46,065 nucleotides of DNA from Caldifarciminota bacterium UBA6260 (lineage in GTDB: Bacteria > Hydrothermota > 32-111): contig DJVI01000004.1 of the NCBI GenBank assembly GCA_002441125.1, forward strand, positions 1 to 46,065. The letters run 5' to 3'. The stretch's first letter is position 1. Each line of letters opens with the position of its first letter. Position numbers and translations under genes: made by a program. The notes under the pieces were generated by a model that saw only the letters and a program-made list of their open reading frames with translations, was not told where the DNA came from and ran no database searches. Shown here in pieces: positions 18,054-26,434 of the stretch.

Positions 18054-19150
18054 CATTCCTCCTTAATATAAACACTTTTAAAATTATAGGGCAAACTGTT
18101 TAGAGTTAGAATAACAGAAAGAACCGTTTCATTAATATCTTTTATCATAAGAGTTTCATTCGCTTTAGTATACTTTGAAAAGAAGGAAAATTTGCTAAGT
18201 TTACAAACAAGTTCACAATCTTTTTCAAGTTTTACATCTTTGAAATAAATTGTATAAAGTTCTCCTTTTTTCTCAACAAAAAATTCTTTTCCAGACACAG
18301 TCAAAATTTTATCTTTTTTTAAAATCGTGTTTCTCAAATCAAAATTCATATAGAGTATATTTTCCCCCTCATTATCTTGTGACACATAGGAGAATGTGTA
18401 AAATGAAAGAGAATCTTCAAGAACCATTCTTATATCAAAAATGTATTTTTCAGGATCGAATTTCAAAAAAATATTCTCTTTTTCTATCTTTCCAAGGTCA
18501 GATTTTAAAAGTCTTTCATTCAATTTTTCCAAATCTTTTTTATCCCCATAAACTTTGAATTTAGTTTTATAAATCTTATCATTGAATTTTATTTTCTCTA
18601 TCTCTTTATAAGAAATTCTAACCTGAAATTTTTTTGAGTTATAAAGAGTTATTAGAATCTCTTTTTTCTGTGGATTATAGTAAAGTATTCCATCCTGAAG
18701 GTAATTTGATGGATCTAACAAAGCTGTGTTAACTTTCACATCAAAAATGTATTCTCCATTTTCAAAAGTTTTATAATTTAAAATTTCAGAATCGATTATG
18801 TTTTCAATAAATGAAGGTATATCAAAAATATCTCCATAATCAGTAGACATGTCATTTCTTCTTATCCATTCTTTACCAGTAAAGATATGATCGAAATAAT
18901 TTTTCTGATCAACTATTTTGAAATATCCTTTTAGTGTGAACCTGTTCAAAGGGTCTTTTTCTCCATTGAAAGATATATCCATAACTTCGTCTTTTATTGA
19001 AATTTTATACTCGTATGTTGAAAGAAGAAGTTTTCTTATCTCCTCTTTTGTTTCAAAGATATTCTGTTTTGACTCAATTTCTTTGATATCATACCTTTTA
19101 AAACATGATAAAAATATCAGAAGGAAAAAAATTGGAAGGAATTTTTTCAT
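18053..19150 (-). CDS. Hypothetical lipoprotein
   Basis: The 365-residue protein begins with a lipoprotein signal, FFLLIFLSC, the lipobox Cys being at about residue 16. The mature region is beta-rich with YEYKISIKDEVMDISFNG and YFKIVDQKNYFDHIF near the N-terminus. This could suit a LolA/LppX-like envelope fold, but I see no diagnostic motif. It starts within the cdd stop (ATGA) and its TGA overlaps the ATGATG of the Trm112-like gene. Being second in the large operon and adjacent to surface peptidases suggests envelope work. Function unknown. Confidence 0.65.
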   Translation of the reverse strand: MKKFLPIFFLLIFLSCFKRYDIKEIESKQNIFETKEEIRKLLLSTYEYKISIKDEVMDISFNGEKDPLNRFTLKGYFKIVDQKNYFDHIFTGKEWIRRNDMSTDYGDIFDIPSFIENIIDSEILNYKTFENGEYIFDVKVNTALLDPSNYLQDGILYYNPQKKEILITLYNSKKFQVRISYKEIEKIKFNDKIYKTKFKVYGDKKDLEKLNERLLKSDLGKIEKENIFLKFDPEKYIFDIRMVLEDSLSFYTFSYVSQDNEGENILYMNFDLRNTILKKDKILTVSGKEFFVEKKGELYTIYFKDVKLEKDCELVCKLSKFSFFSKYTKANETLMIKDINETVLSVILTLNSLPYNFKSVYIKEE

Positions 19151-19533
19151 AGTTTGAATCTTTTTGGGAAAAGTTCATAAAATTTGAATTCTTTTTTTTC
19201 TTTGTTGGAAACGAGAATTATTTTAAAATCATCATCTACGAACTCAGACATAACCTGCAAACATGCTCCACATGGAAATGGAAGTTTATCGGAGTTGGCA
19301 TAAACATATATTCTTTTAAAATCTTTTTCTCCACTTGTTACGGCACTAAAAATAGCATTCCTTTCAGCACAGATTGTTAGTGAATAAGATGCATTTTCAA
19401 CATTAACACCATAATATTCTTTACCACTCTTAGTTATTAATATAGAAGAAACTGAAAATTTGGAATATTTTGAATAACTCTTTTGTGAGAGTTCTTTTAA
19501 TTTTAGAATAATACTTTTATCGTTATATCCCAT
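19147..19533 (-). CDS. cdd: Cytidine deaminase
   Basis: It deaminates cytidine and deoxycytidine in the cytosol. The 128-residue size fits the small tetrameric class. GVNVENASYSLTICAERNA holds the zinc Cys and catalytic Glu (about residues 53-55). PFPCGACLQVMSEF supplies the second and third zinc Cys (about 88 and 91). It is the first gene of the 13-gene minus-strand run. There is no Shine-Dalgarno; a promoter with its -10 box only 6 nt from the ATG implies a leaderless transcript. It works with deoA and deoC further down the same run. Confidence 0.96.
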   Translation of the reverse strand: MGYNDKSIILKLKELSQKSYSKYSKFSVSSILITKSGKEYYGVNVENASYSLTICAERNAIFSAVTSGEKDFKRIYVYANSDKLPFPCGACLQVMSEFVDDDFKIILVSNKEKKEFKFYELFPKRFKL

Positions 19534-19539
19534 ATTTTA

Positions 19540-19568
19540 ATTTTATAATCTCTTCAAATATATTTCAA
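19540..19568 (-). promoter_or_regulatory. Leaderless-type promoter of cdd and the 13-gene run
   Basis: On the minus strand, TTGAAA (19563-19568), 17-nt spacer, TAAAAT (19540-19545), then six bases and the cdd ATG. The transcription start therefore falls on or next to the start codon, and no ribosome-binding site precedes it. Confidence 0.62.
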
Positions 19569-19588
19569 TAAGAAAATTAAATAACCTA

Positions 19589-19617
19589 TTGACAAAAATC
19601 TTCTTTAGTTTTAATCT
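19589..19617 (+). promoter_or_regulatory. Promoter of a candidate small RNA
   Basis: Perfect -35 TTGACA (19589-19594). With a 17-nt spacer the -10 would be TAATCT (19612-19617, 3 of 6 matches); a better TTTAAT (19610-19615) has a short 15-nt spacer. Either puts the start at about 19622-19624, exactly where the hairpin begins. Confidence 0.5.
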
Positions 19618-19623
19618 TTAAAT

Positions 19624-19689
19624 GGAAGCAGGTCTAAAATTGTCGTTAACACTACTCAATCCAAAAACGACAATCCTGCTTCCTTTTTT
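19624..19689 (+). ncRNA. Candidate 66-nt small RNA, one two-part hairpin ending in T6
   Basis: GGAAGCAGG (19624-19632) pairs perfectly with CCTGCTTCC (19675-19683). ATTGTCGTT (19639-19647) pairs perfectly with AACGACAAT (19666-19674). The two stems are continuous on the 3' side and separated by a 6-nt bulge (TCTAAA) on the 5' side. The terminal loop is 18 nt. A T6 tract (19684-19689) follows directly, as in an intrinsic terminator on the plus strand. No plus-strand gene lies upstream, so it is not simply a gene's terminator, and a TTGACA promoter points into it. Its end overlaps the stop codon of the minus-strand M16 gene. On the minus strand the hairpin lacks a T tract and would be a poor terminator. 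Function unknown. Confidence 0.6.
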
Positions 19690-20944
19690 ATTCAACAAGA
19701 ATAAATTTAAAATCCTTTAGATACTTTGAAACAGCATCGGTAACAGTTTTGCTTTTCAATTTTTCAAGTTCCTTTATAAATTTAATGTCATATTCATAAT
19801 CGTTGAATAAAAGATAGTTGTATCCAAGAGCAAAACTCCTGTTTGATGTTCTCTCATTATCAAGAAAAAATGATGTTTGGTATATATTTTTCATATCATC
19901 TATCTCTTCCTGTTTAATCCCTTCCTTTTTGACCTTTTCAACCTCATCTCTATAAAGTTTCATTGCTGAATCTGGATAAGGAGTGCTTACATAGAACACA
20001 CCATAGTTAGCTAATTTATTTGATGCACCAACATAGGCAGCATAGGTTAGACCATGTTTGGTTCTCAATGTCTCATAAACTCTTTTTGAAAGTATAGAAA
20101 GACCAACCCTTACGGGAAGGTATTCTTTATCTTTTATTGAAGGCACTTTAAACTTGCATCCAAGGTATTTTGTTTGTAAACCACCTTTTTCATATTTCAA
20201 AAGAGTGTCACCTTCACATAAATTAAAATTTTTAAGACTTTCTACTTTCTCAACCTTTCCATTTATGAATCCAAAATTTTCTTTGAAAAACTTTTTAACC
20301 TCTTTAAATGGAACACCAGAAACAACACTTATTATAACCCTTCTTGAAGAAAAGATCTTTTTCAAATGGTCATAGAGATCGATACTTTTTAAATTCTGGA
20401 CAGTCTCAATATAACCTTCAGGATTTGCAATATATGGGTGGTTTTTGAAAAAATAATCATTCAATTTCAAATATAGGAGTTCGTCTGGATCCTCTTCTTT
20501 AGATTTTATCTCATCTATCATTTTATCTTTTTCTTTTTTTAAAATTTCATCAGAAAAGTTTGGCTCTTTGAAATTGTCAGCAAAAATTTTTGTAACATCG
20601 AAAAGATACTTGTTAAGAGTGGAAAATGTGAAGGAAGAATAATCGTATGAATTTTCATAGGAAACATTAACAAAATATTTATCCATAAGTTCATTCATCT
20701 TACTTTCAGAATAATTTTTTCCACATTTTTCTACCAGCCTGAAAATCAGATTTTCAATTCCGGACTTTTCATAGTCATAGTTTAGACTTCCACCTTCAAT
20801 AAATATTGTAACAGCAGATATATCGTTTTCTGGAACATAGTTGTATAAAAGTTCAACATTTTTTGAAATCTTTTCCTTAAAAACTTCTGAAAAAGAAAAT
20901 ATGAATATTGTTGTTAAGATAAAAACCAAAAATATTTTTTTCAT
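19688..20944 (-). CDS. M16-family peptidase homologue lacking the zinc motif (partner subunit)
   Basis: The 418-residue protein has a signal peptide (about 1-19) and the M16 fold. IFIEGGSLNYDYEKSGIENLIFRLVEK sits where the active enzyme has HxxEH, so zinc-binding residues are absent. A C-terminal M16 domain is visible with LRTKHGLTYAAYVGASN. This matches the non-catalytic beta-type partner of two-gene M16 systems. It starts 2 nt after the stop of the catalytic partner. Likely periplasmic, forming a heterodimer that degrades peptides; that is inference from the family. Confidence 0.85.
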   Translation of the reverse strand: MKKIFLVFILTTIFIFSFSEVFKEKISKNVELLYNYVPENDISAVTIFIEGGSLNYDYEKSGIENLIFRLVEKCGKNYSESKMNELMDKYFVNVSYENSYDYSSFTFSTLNKYLFDVTKIFADNFKEPNFSDEILKKEKDKMIDEIKSKEEDPDELLYLKLNDYFFKNHPYIANPEGYIETVQNLKSIDLYDHLKKIFSSRRVIISVVSGVPFKEVKKFFKENFGFINGKVEKVESLKNFNLCEGDTLLKYEKGGLQTKYLGCKFKVPSIKDKEYLPVRVGLSILSKRVYETLRTKHGLTYAAYVGASNKLANYGVFYVSTPYPDSAMKLYRDEVEKVKKEGIKQEEIDDMKNIYQTSFFLDNERTSNRSFALGYNYLLFNDYEYDIKFIKELEKLKSKTVTDAVSKYLKDFKFILVE

Positions 20945-20945
20945 C

Positions 20946-22292
20946 TTATTCTCCCTTTAAAAATGATAACTTGTTTTTATATGTTAAAGAATCTGTTAAA
21001 AATCCTTCAACATAATTACTGTTTGAAATATATCTGTTGACAGCTGATACTATATCATCTTTTGAAATTTCAGATATCTTTTGATTGTATTCTTTGAAAT
21101 TATCAACACCTCCAACACACCACCAGTATCCTAAAGTCAAAGCGAATGAGAGTGATGACTCAAGCCTTCTGAATGTGTTTACCTCTCCATACTCTTTTGA
21201 ATGTTGAAGTAGATCGTTATCATAGTAATCAGGGTTGTTTAAATTTTTGATATGTTCAAATATTATCTTTCTAACCGTATCTATATTATCACCTCTAAGA
21301 TCAAGATAGAATGAAAATTCCGAACCATCCTTTAATCCAGAATATCCAACATAATAGTTGTAAGCAAGACCACTTTCTATAAGATCTTTATAGAGTTTAG
21401 AAGATGATAAAGAGAGATAATCTGAAAGAAGATCAAAAACATAAGAGTCTTTTGATTTGCCATTAAAATCGGGGGCTCTGAAAGATAAAAGGTATTTTGT
21501 GGTAGCAACTCTATCAACTATCAGAAATTTTTTGTTTTTTTCAAGCAAGGGGTGAGGTGGAAAACTGAAATCAACATCATTCCCCTTTTCCCATCTTGTG
21601 AAATATTTTTTTACAATCTTTTCAGTTTTATCAAAATCTATATCACCAACTATAACGAGAGCACAGTTGTTAGGGATATAATATTTATTTTTTATCTCCT
21701 GCATCTGTTCCCTTGTTGCGTTAGCAATAACATTTTTAAAACCTATTGTATTCTTTCTGTAAAAATATTTTTCATACATAGTCGAATCAGCCATCTGATA
21801 AAATTTGTATATAGGAACCGAGAAATCTCTATCGAATTCATTCAATACTACATTCCTTTCCTTTTCGAGTTCTATTGAATCGAATAGAGGATCTATTATC
21901 GCAAAAGACATAAATTCAAGTCCCTGATCGATATTTTTAGATGGCAGAGTAAAATAGTATCTGACAGATTCGTTTGAAGTCATCCCGTTATAAACTATCC
22001 CTAACTCCCTTATCCTTTTATTGTATTCTTCCTGACTCTTCCATTTCACATTTCCTTTGAAAAACATATGTTCATAAAGATGTGACAATCCGCAGTTTTC
22101 TGGTGTTTGAGTATAGGAACCATTTTTAGCTGATATTTCTATTGTGACTATTGGTTGAGTCTTAGTTTTAACCATCAAAACTTCAAGTCCATTTGCGAGT
22201 TTGAAACTTTTAAACTCCCTTTTGTAAAGTGTTTCTGAAAAAATCGAAAAAGATATTAAAACAATTAGAAAAAAATAAAAGAACCTTTTCAT
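20946..22292 (-). CDS. M16-family zinc metallopeptidase (catalytic subunit)
   Basis: The 448-residue exported protein has a signal peptide (about 1-19). The inverted zinc motif HLYEH lies at about residues 70-74 within CGLSHLYEHMFFKGN. The downstream zinc-ligand Glu falls in ERNVVLNEFDRD. The second M16 domain contains LIESGLAYNYYVGYSG. GGAG lies 5 nt before the ATG. It overlaps the upstream flippase-like gene by 4 nt and precedes the zinc-less partner. Single-domain-pair M16 enzymes of this length normally act as dimers. Confidence 0.92.
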   Translation of the reverse strand: MKRFFYFFLIVLISFSIFSETLYKREFKSFKLANGLEVLMVKTKTQPIVTIEISAKNGSYTQTPENCGLSHLYEHMFFKGNVKWKSQEEYNKRIRELGIVYNGMTSNESVRYYFTLPSKNIDQGLEFMSFAIIDPLFDSIELEKERNVVLNEFDRDFSVPIYKFYQMADSTMYEKYFYRKNTIGFKNVIANATREQMQEIKNKYYIPNNCALVIVGDIDFDKTEKIVKKYFTRWEKGNDVDFSFPPHPLLEKNKKFLIVDRVATTKYLLSFRAPDFNGKSKDSYVFDLLSDYLSLSSSKLYKDLIESGLAYNYYVGYSGLKDGSEFSFYLDLRGDNIDTVRKIIFEHIKNLNNPDYYDNDLLQHSKEYGEVNTFRRLESSLSFALTLGYWWCVGGVDNFKEYNQKISEISKDDIVSAVNRYISNSNYVEGFLTDSLTYKNKLSFLKGE

Positions 22293-23239
22293 TTATTCTC
22301 CTTTTTGATGTTCTGTTTATAAAAAATAAATAAAAATCCACCAACTATACTGTATAAAACTGAAACTAAAAAAAATGTTAAAGATAGTGAAACTATCTCC
22401 TCTTTGGTTGTTAACCTGAAAAAATTTATATAAGCCCATTCTCTTAAACCAAGACCATTTATAGTTATAGGGATCATAGAGATTATAGATATGAAAGGAA
22501 CATAGATTATTTCATCTATTAGTTTAACCGACAACCCTTGTGAAATGACTATGAGATGGTTTGTAATAACAAAAACAACCTGTATCATTATTGAAAGTAA
22601 AAGGTTGTAAACAAGATCCCTTTTCCTATGTTTTATTATTCTCAGCGAATACATAAGAGAGTTTATCTTTTCACCTATTTTTAAAATTTTTATCTTTGAA
22701 AAAAGAAAAATGAAAAAGTTAAAAATTTTATCAGAAATTATTACAGTTAAAAATATAATCGAAGATAAAATACCTATTATTGATACATAAAGAAAATATT
22801 TTGTTACACCATATTTAAAAAATATCAGGGGAGTTAATGATATGTAAACTATTATACCCAAAAGTCCAATCCATCTTTCGATTATTATTGATGATATAAC
22901 ATCAGCTATCCTTCTTTCATCTGAAACTATGTAAGCCCCCCTTATAAAATCCATACCAACTGTTGATGGAAGGAAATTGTTGAAAAAGAAAGCTATGTTA
23001 TATATCCTGAAAGCTTTCCAAATTGAAACATTGAAATTGTAAAGTTTCAGAACAAGCTGCCATCTTAACGCTACTATGAAACAAACAATTCCGATAGTTA
23101 TAACACCAAGAAAAAGAAGAAAGATGTTTGAATTTTTTAATATTTTAAAAAGCTGGGATGTATCTATATTTTTGAAGATCAAAAAAAGTATGAAAACTGT
23201 TATTAAAATTCTAAATACTTGAAAAATAACTTTTTTCAT
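22289..23239 (-). CDS. Flippase-like integral membrane protein (lysylphosphatidylglycerol synthase TM / UPF0104 family)
   Basis: The 316-residue polytopic inner-membrane protein has about eight hydrophobic segments. Family-like features include FILFLIFKNID at the first helix, VALRWQLVLKLYNF, FFFNNFLPSTVGMDFIRGAYIV, IIIERWIGLLGI and PITINGLGLREWAY. These match the LPG_synthase_TM family, related to the membrane half of MprF and to glycolipid-associated AglD-like proteins. Substrate unknown. No ribosome-binding site precedes the ATG; the -10 box ends 7 nt before it, so the mRNA is predicted leaderless. Confidence 0.85.
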   Translation of the reverse strand: MKKVIFQVFRILITVFILFLIFKNIDTSQLFKILKNSNIFLLFLGVITIGIVCFIVALRWQLVLKLYNFNVSIWKAFRIYNIAFFFNNFLPSTVGMDFIRGAYIVSDERRIADVISSIIIERWIGLLGIIVYISLTPLIFFKYGVTKYFLYVSIIGILSSIIFLTVIISDKIFNFFIFLFSKIKILKIGEKINSLMYSLRIIKHRKRDLVYNLLLSIMIQVVFVITNHLIVISQGLSVKLIDEIIYVPFISIISMIPITINGLGLREWAYINFFRLTTKEEIVSLSLTFFLVSVLYSIVGGFLFIFYKQNIKKENK

Positions 23240-23246
23240 TCTTTTA

Positions 23247-23274
23247 AATATACTTTTAAATAACTATTTGTCAA
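23247..23274 (-). promoter_or_regulatory. Leaderless-type promoter of the flippase-like/M16 operon
   Basis: Minus strand: perfect TTGACA (23269-23274), 16-nt spacer, TATATT (23247-23252), then 7 nt and the ATG at 23239. The start of transcription coincides with the start codon. Confidence 0.66.
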
Positions 23275-23281
23275 GTAAAAG

Positions 23282-24850
23282 TCATAATAAAAAGTAGGAT
23301 AAAAGTATGTAAAACCTGTAATAATCTTTGCTATTTTTTACGAGTCCAAAATTAGTTTTGAACTTCTCATCAATGGATATATTTAAACCATAAACTAAGC
23401 CTTCTCCACTTCTATATATTTTTAGTGGATAATAGTTTGTAAAAGAGTACTCAAATATAGAAAGATAATCATTTTCAATAATTTTATAGGTATAGATAAA
23501 AGTTGAAAACTCAAAATTCTTATTTCTAAGAAAAAGATCTATTTTTTGATAGGTTGAATTTTTATAATTCAAAAAGTAAGTTAACTTTAAAGATAAATTT
23601 TCTTTGTAATTTTTAAAAAATTCTATTTTAATAGAACTATTATCTTTCTCAAGAAAGTTATAAGAAAAAGTTGATTTAAGAAAATTGAAAAAAGTAAAAG
23701 TTGTTGAATTTTTAAACTCCCTGAAGTCACCTTCTACAAAATCTGTTCTGTTATCAAATTTTACTCCCTTTTTCTTCGAAAAATCAAAAAAGAATCCATA
23801 AAAATCGTTCTCATCCAAATTGTTGGAATGTAGATTGAAAAATTTCCTGTTCAGAATAAAACCTGATGAAACCGAAAAATCTATTTTTGAATTTTTTAAA
23901 GATGTTGAAATAGAGTACCCTTTATTTGGCAATGAAAAAGCGATATCGTATGAAAAATATTGAAGATGGCCAAAAGATGAAAAAACAAAATTTTTATTAG
24001 AACCTGTCATATCCAAAATTTTTGAATAATCAGCAAAATATGTTGCGAAATTTAAAAACTCACTCTTGGTATTGAAAAGTATTCCAACAATATTTTCTCT
24101 CAGGTTGTTATTCCTTGAAATAGAAAGTGAATCTTTATGGATATTGTAAGTTAAAACTTTTTTAACATTACCTAAACTGTCAAGAGAACAATCATAATAA
24201 ACATTACTTAAAAATGGCACAGATATAAAATTTTTTAAAGAGAAGGTTTTTGCTAATCCAAAGAAGGATGGGTACTCATTATAGGAATCATCAAGCTCCA
24301 ATCTGTTTGAGAAAATAATTCTATTCAGATTTCCTTCAAAAGTGTTTGGATTGGAGAATAGCCCTCTTCCAGTTTTTATGGTAAAATTACCAAATATATA
24401 ACTTTTATATGATAAACCTAATTTAAAATTATCGTAAAACCTTTTTTCATCAACATCCTTTTCTGTTAAAAGAAAAAAATCAAATCCTTTCAGCCTACCT
24501 GTTGTTTTAAAAAAATTTTTATTTTTAATTGAGAAAAGGGAATCGAGATTGATACCTGCTTCCAATTTTAAAAATCTTTTTTTCTTATTAAAATTTTTTT
24601 CCAATATAACTGAAACCATCTGGTTTCCAGTGATCTCAAAAATATTGTTATATGTTATCCTTTCTTTTGAAATATAAAGATTTTTCAGTTCACTTTTTTC
24701 ATTATCAGTTAAAAACTCGCTTAAGTCTTGAAGAAGAAAATCTAATGAATCAACAAATTCAGATGTCTCAAAAACTTTTTCTTCCTGTCCCATCAAAAAT
24801 ATAATAGAAAAAAAGAAGATAAATAAAAAACTAAAATATTTTTTTATCAT
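23282..24850 (-). CDS. Hypothetical outer-membrane beta-barrel protein
   Basis: About 522 residues. The start is set at MIKKYFSFLFIFFF because a signal peptide begins there; a longer in-frame reading would start inside the NUDIX gene with an unnatural N-terminus. Residues about 40-80 are helical and acidic. From about 90 to the end the protein is a succession of amphipathic strands with aromatic ends, for example FGNFTIKTGRGLFSNPN and LKLTYFLNYKNSTY, and it finishes with an outer-membrane-like YRFYILLSYFLL. It overlaps NUDIX by 20 nt and is third after the HhH/beta-barrel gene. I recognise no named family; a relation to the large HhH-associated barrels of Bacteroidota is possible. Confidence 0.62.
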   Translation of the reverse strand: MIKKYFSFLFIFFFSIIFLMGQEEKVFETSEFVDSLDFLLQDLSEFLTDNEKSELKNLYISKERITYNNIFEITGNQMVSVILEKNFNKKKRFLKLEAGINLDSLFSIKNKNFFKTTGRLKGFDFFLLTEKDVDEKRFYDNFKLGLSYKSYIFGNFTIKTGRGLFSNPNTFEGNLNRIIFSNRLELDDSYNEYPSFFGLAKTFSLKNFISVPFLSNVYYDCSLDSLGNVKKVLTYNIHKDSLSISRNNNLRENIVGILFNTKSEFLNFATYFADYSKILDMTGSNKNFVFSSFGHLQYFSYDIAFSLPNKGYSISTSLKNSKIDFSVSSGFILNRKFFNLHSNNLDENDFYGFFFDFSKKKGVKFDNRTDFVEGDFREFKNSTTFTFFNFLKSTFSYNFLEKDNSSIKIEFFKNYKENLSLKLTYFLNYKNSTYQKIDLFLRNKNFEFSTFIYTYKIIENDYLSIFEYSFTNYYPLKIYRSGEGLVYGLNISIDEKFKTNFGLVKNSKDYYRFYILLSYFLL

Positions 24851-25373
24851 CCTCAAACATTTCCCACAAAAGAAAAGCTGCAAGTGTCTTACCATCAACA
24901 AGATCTTCTTCTAATAAAAATTTTTTTACATCTTTTCTTTTTACTTTTATTATTTGTATGTTTTCATCAAAATCCTTTTCCTTTTCTTTTCTAACCAAAT
25001 TTTTTGCTAAAAATATATGTAAAACTTCATTCAAAAAACCTGGTGATGAAGCAATACTTTTCAATTTTTTAAGTTCATTAGAAAAGAATCCTATCTCTTC
25101 TGTCAACTCTCTATTGGCTGCTTCGAATGGGTCTTCTCCATCTTCAAGAGTTCCCGCAGGTATCTCTATCATTTCTTTTTTAAACGGGTATCTATACTGT
25201 TTAACAAAAAATATAGTATCACTCTTTTCATCGAAAGGTATTATCGCAACAGAACCTCTATGCAGAACAACCTCTCTTGTACTCTCTCTTCCTGAAGGGA
25301 GTTCAACTTTATCCTTTATCAAACTCAAAATCCTTCCAGAATAAATTAATTCAGACTCTTTTGTTTTCTCCAT
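24831..25373 (-). CDS. NUDIX hydrolase, ADP-ribose pyrophosphatase-like
   Basis: The 180-residue cytosolic hydrolase has a complete Nudix box, GTLEDGEDPFEAANRELTEEIGF (about residues 85-107), written here as GTLEDGEDPFEAAN then RELTEEIGF. Preceding strands VVLHRGSVAIIPF and FVKQYRYPFKKEMIEIPAG match the ADP-ribose pyrophosphatase subgroup. An in-frame TTG at 25385 exists, but GGAG 6 nt before ATG 25373 decides the shorter start. It begins 1 nt after the HhH gene stop. The substrate could also be another nucleotide sugar. Confidence 0.88.
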   Translation of the reverse strand: MEKTKESELIYSGRILSLIKDKVELPSGRESTREVVLHRGSVAIIPFDEKSDTIFFVKQYRYPFKKEMIEIPAGTLEDGEDPFEAANRELTEEIGFFSNELKKLKSIASSPGFLNEVLHIFLAKNLVRKEKEKDFDENIQIIKVKRKDVKKFLLEEDLVDGKTLAAFLLWEMFEDDKKIF

Positions 25374-25374
25374 T

Positions 25375-26400
25375 TTACTCTCCAATAATTGTTTGCTCTT
25401 TTAATTTTTCAATACTTTTTTTACCTATTCCAGGTAATTTCTCAATCTGGTCATAAGAATCTATTTTACCATTTATCAACCTAAAAATATATATTCTTCT
25501 AAGAACAGTTTTTGACAAACCTTCTATTGAAAGTATTTCTTCATAGAAAGCTTTGTTTATATCAATTTTTTCTTTTTTATAAAAACCTTTTATCTTTTTC
25601 ATTTTTAAAGGTATATCAAAATTTACTCTGTTCGTTTTTATATTTGGCAAATCATAATATCTGTTCTCTTTAAAAATTGAAAATCTTATGTCGGATGAAT
25701 TTGAAAGATATGGATGAACAAAAGTTGTATATTCAACAAAATATGGAAATTTCAAAAACTTCAAACCGAAAAAGATTCTTCTTTCACTATCAACAGAAAA
25801 ATTTAGCCTTATATTTTCAGTTAAATCGTAAGCAACTCTTCCTGTAAAAACAAAGCCTGTCCCATAATTCGTTTGAAACTGAATATCAAATCCGTTTTTA
25901 ACATATCCCAAAAGAAATGATGAAACATTTTCCTCTTTTTTTAAAATATATGAAGGTAAAATATAAAAATTTTCCTCTTTAATCAGAGTGGAAACTATCA
26001 TACCATTTTTAAATTCATTCATACCATCTGAAAATTTTATAAAATTGATAAAGGGTGCAACCCCTATTTTGATATTTTTATAGGTGTAGGAAAATTTAAA
26101 CGATAAGGTATAACTTTTGAAAATATCGTTAAAATCTGTTATAAAAAGATGACCTGAAGAAAAGTTTTTGAAATTATAATTTGAGAAGGAGTAAAAATTG
26201 TTCAAATCCTTAATCAAAAACCTGTTCGAACAACCAAAGGTAATATAGTTAAAAGATCTTTCCCTACTCAGAGCCAAAATGTCTTCAGAGTCATTACAAA
26301 AATTTAAATCAGAGGATAAAAATGTTGCAGAAAAAATTTGAATTGATAAAAGAAAAAATATCGAAAGTAAAAAATTTTTTTTATAAAAAACCCCACCCAT
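25375..26400 (-). CDS. Exported beta-barrel-like protein with C-terminal helix-hairpin-helix domain
   Basis: The 341-residue protein has a signal peptide (about 1-25). A beta-strand-rich region of about 250 residues follows, with LFITDFNDIFKSYTLSFKFSY and IGVAPFINFIKFSD resembling PorV/PorQ-like FCB barrels. The C-terminal 55 residues form a ComEA-like HhH module: INKAFYEEILSIEGLSKTVLRRI and QIEKLPGIGKKSIEKL. HhH motifs usually bind DNA non-specifically, so a DNA-uptake role is conceivable; combination with a barrel is the unusual part. No Shine-Dalgarno precedes the ATG; the promoter geometry predicts a leaderless message. Confidence 0.68.
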   Translation of the reverse strand: MGGVFYKKNFLLSIFFLLSIQIFSATFLSSDLNFCNDSEDILALSRERSFNYITFGCSNRFLIKDLNNFYSFSNYNFKNFSSGHLFITDFNDIFKSYTLSFKFSYTYKNIKIGVAPFINFIKFSDGMNEFKNGMIVSTLIKEENFYILPSYILKKEENVSSFLLGYVKNGFDIQFQTNYGTGFVFTGRVAYDLTENIRLNFSVDSERRIFFGLKFLKFPYFVEYTTFVHPYLSNSSDIRFSIFKENRYYDLPNIKTNRVNFDIPLKMKKIKGFYKKEKIDINKAFYEEILSIEGLSKTVLRRIYIFRLINGKIDSYDQIEKLPGIGKKSIEKLKEQTIIGE

Positions 26401-26406
26401 GAAAAT

Positions 26407-26434
26407 ATTTTAGAAAATTTTTTAAAAAAGTAAA
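26407..26434 (-). promoter_or_regulatory. Leaderless-type promoter of the HhH gene
   Basis: Minus strand: TTTACT (26429-26434), 16-nt spacer, TAAAAT (26407-26412), then six bases and the ATG at 26400. The -35 box is one base off the TTGACT used elsewhere in the window. Confidence 0.5.

Noticed and set aside
24851..24901. N-terminal extension of the 23282-24850 barrel gene
   Set aside because: The added residues read through the NUDIX gene and would bury the signal peptide.
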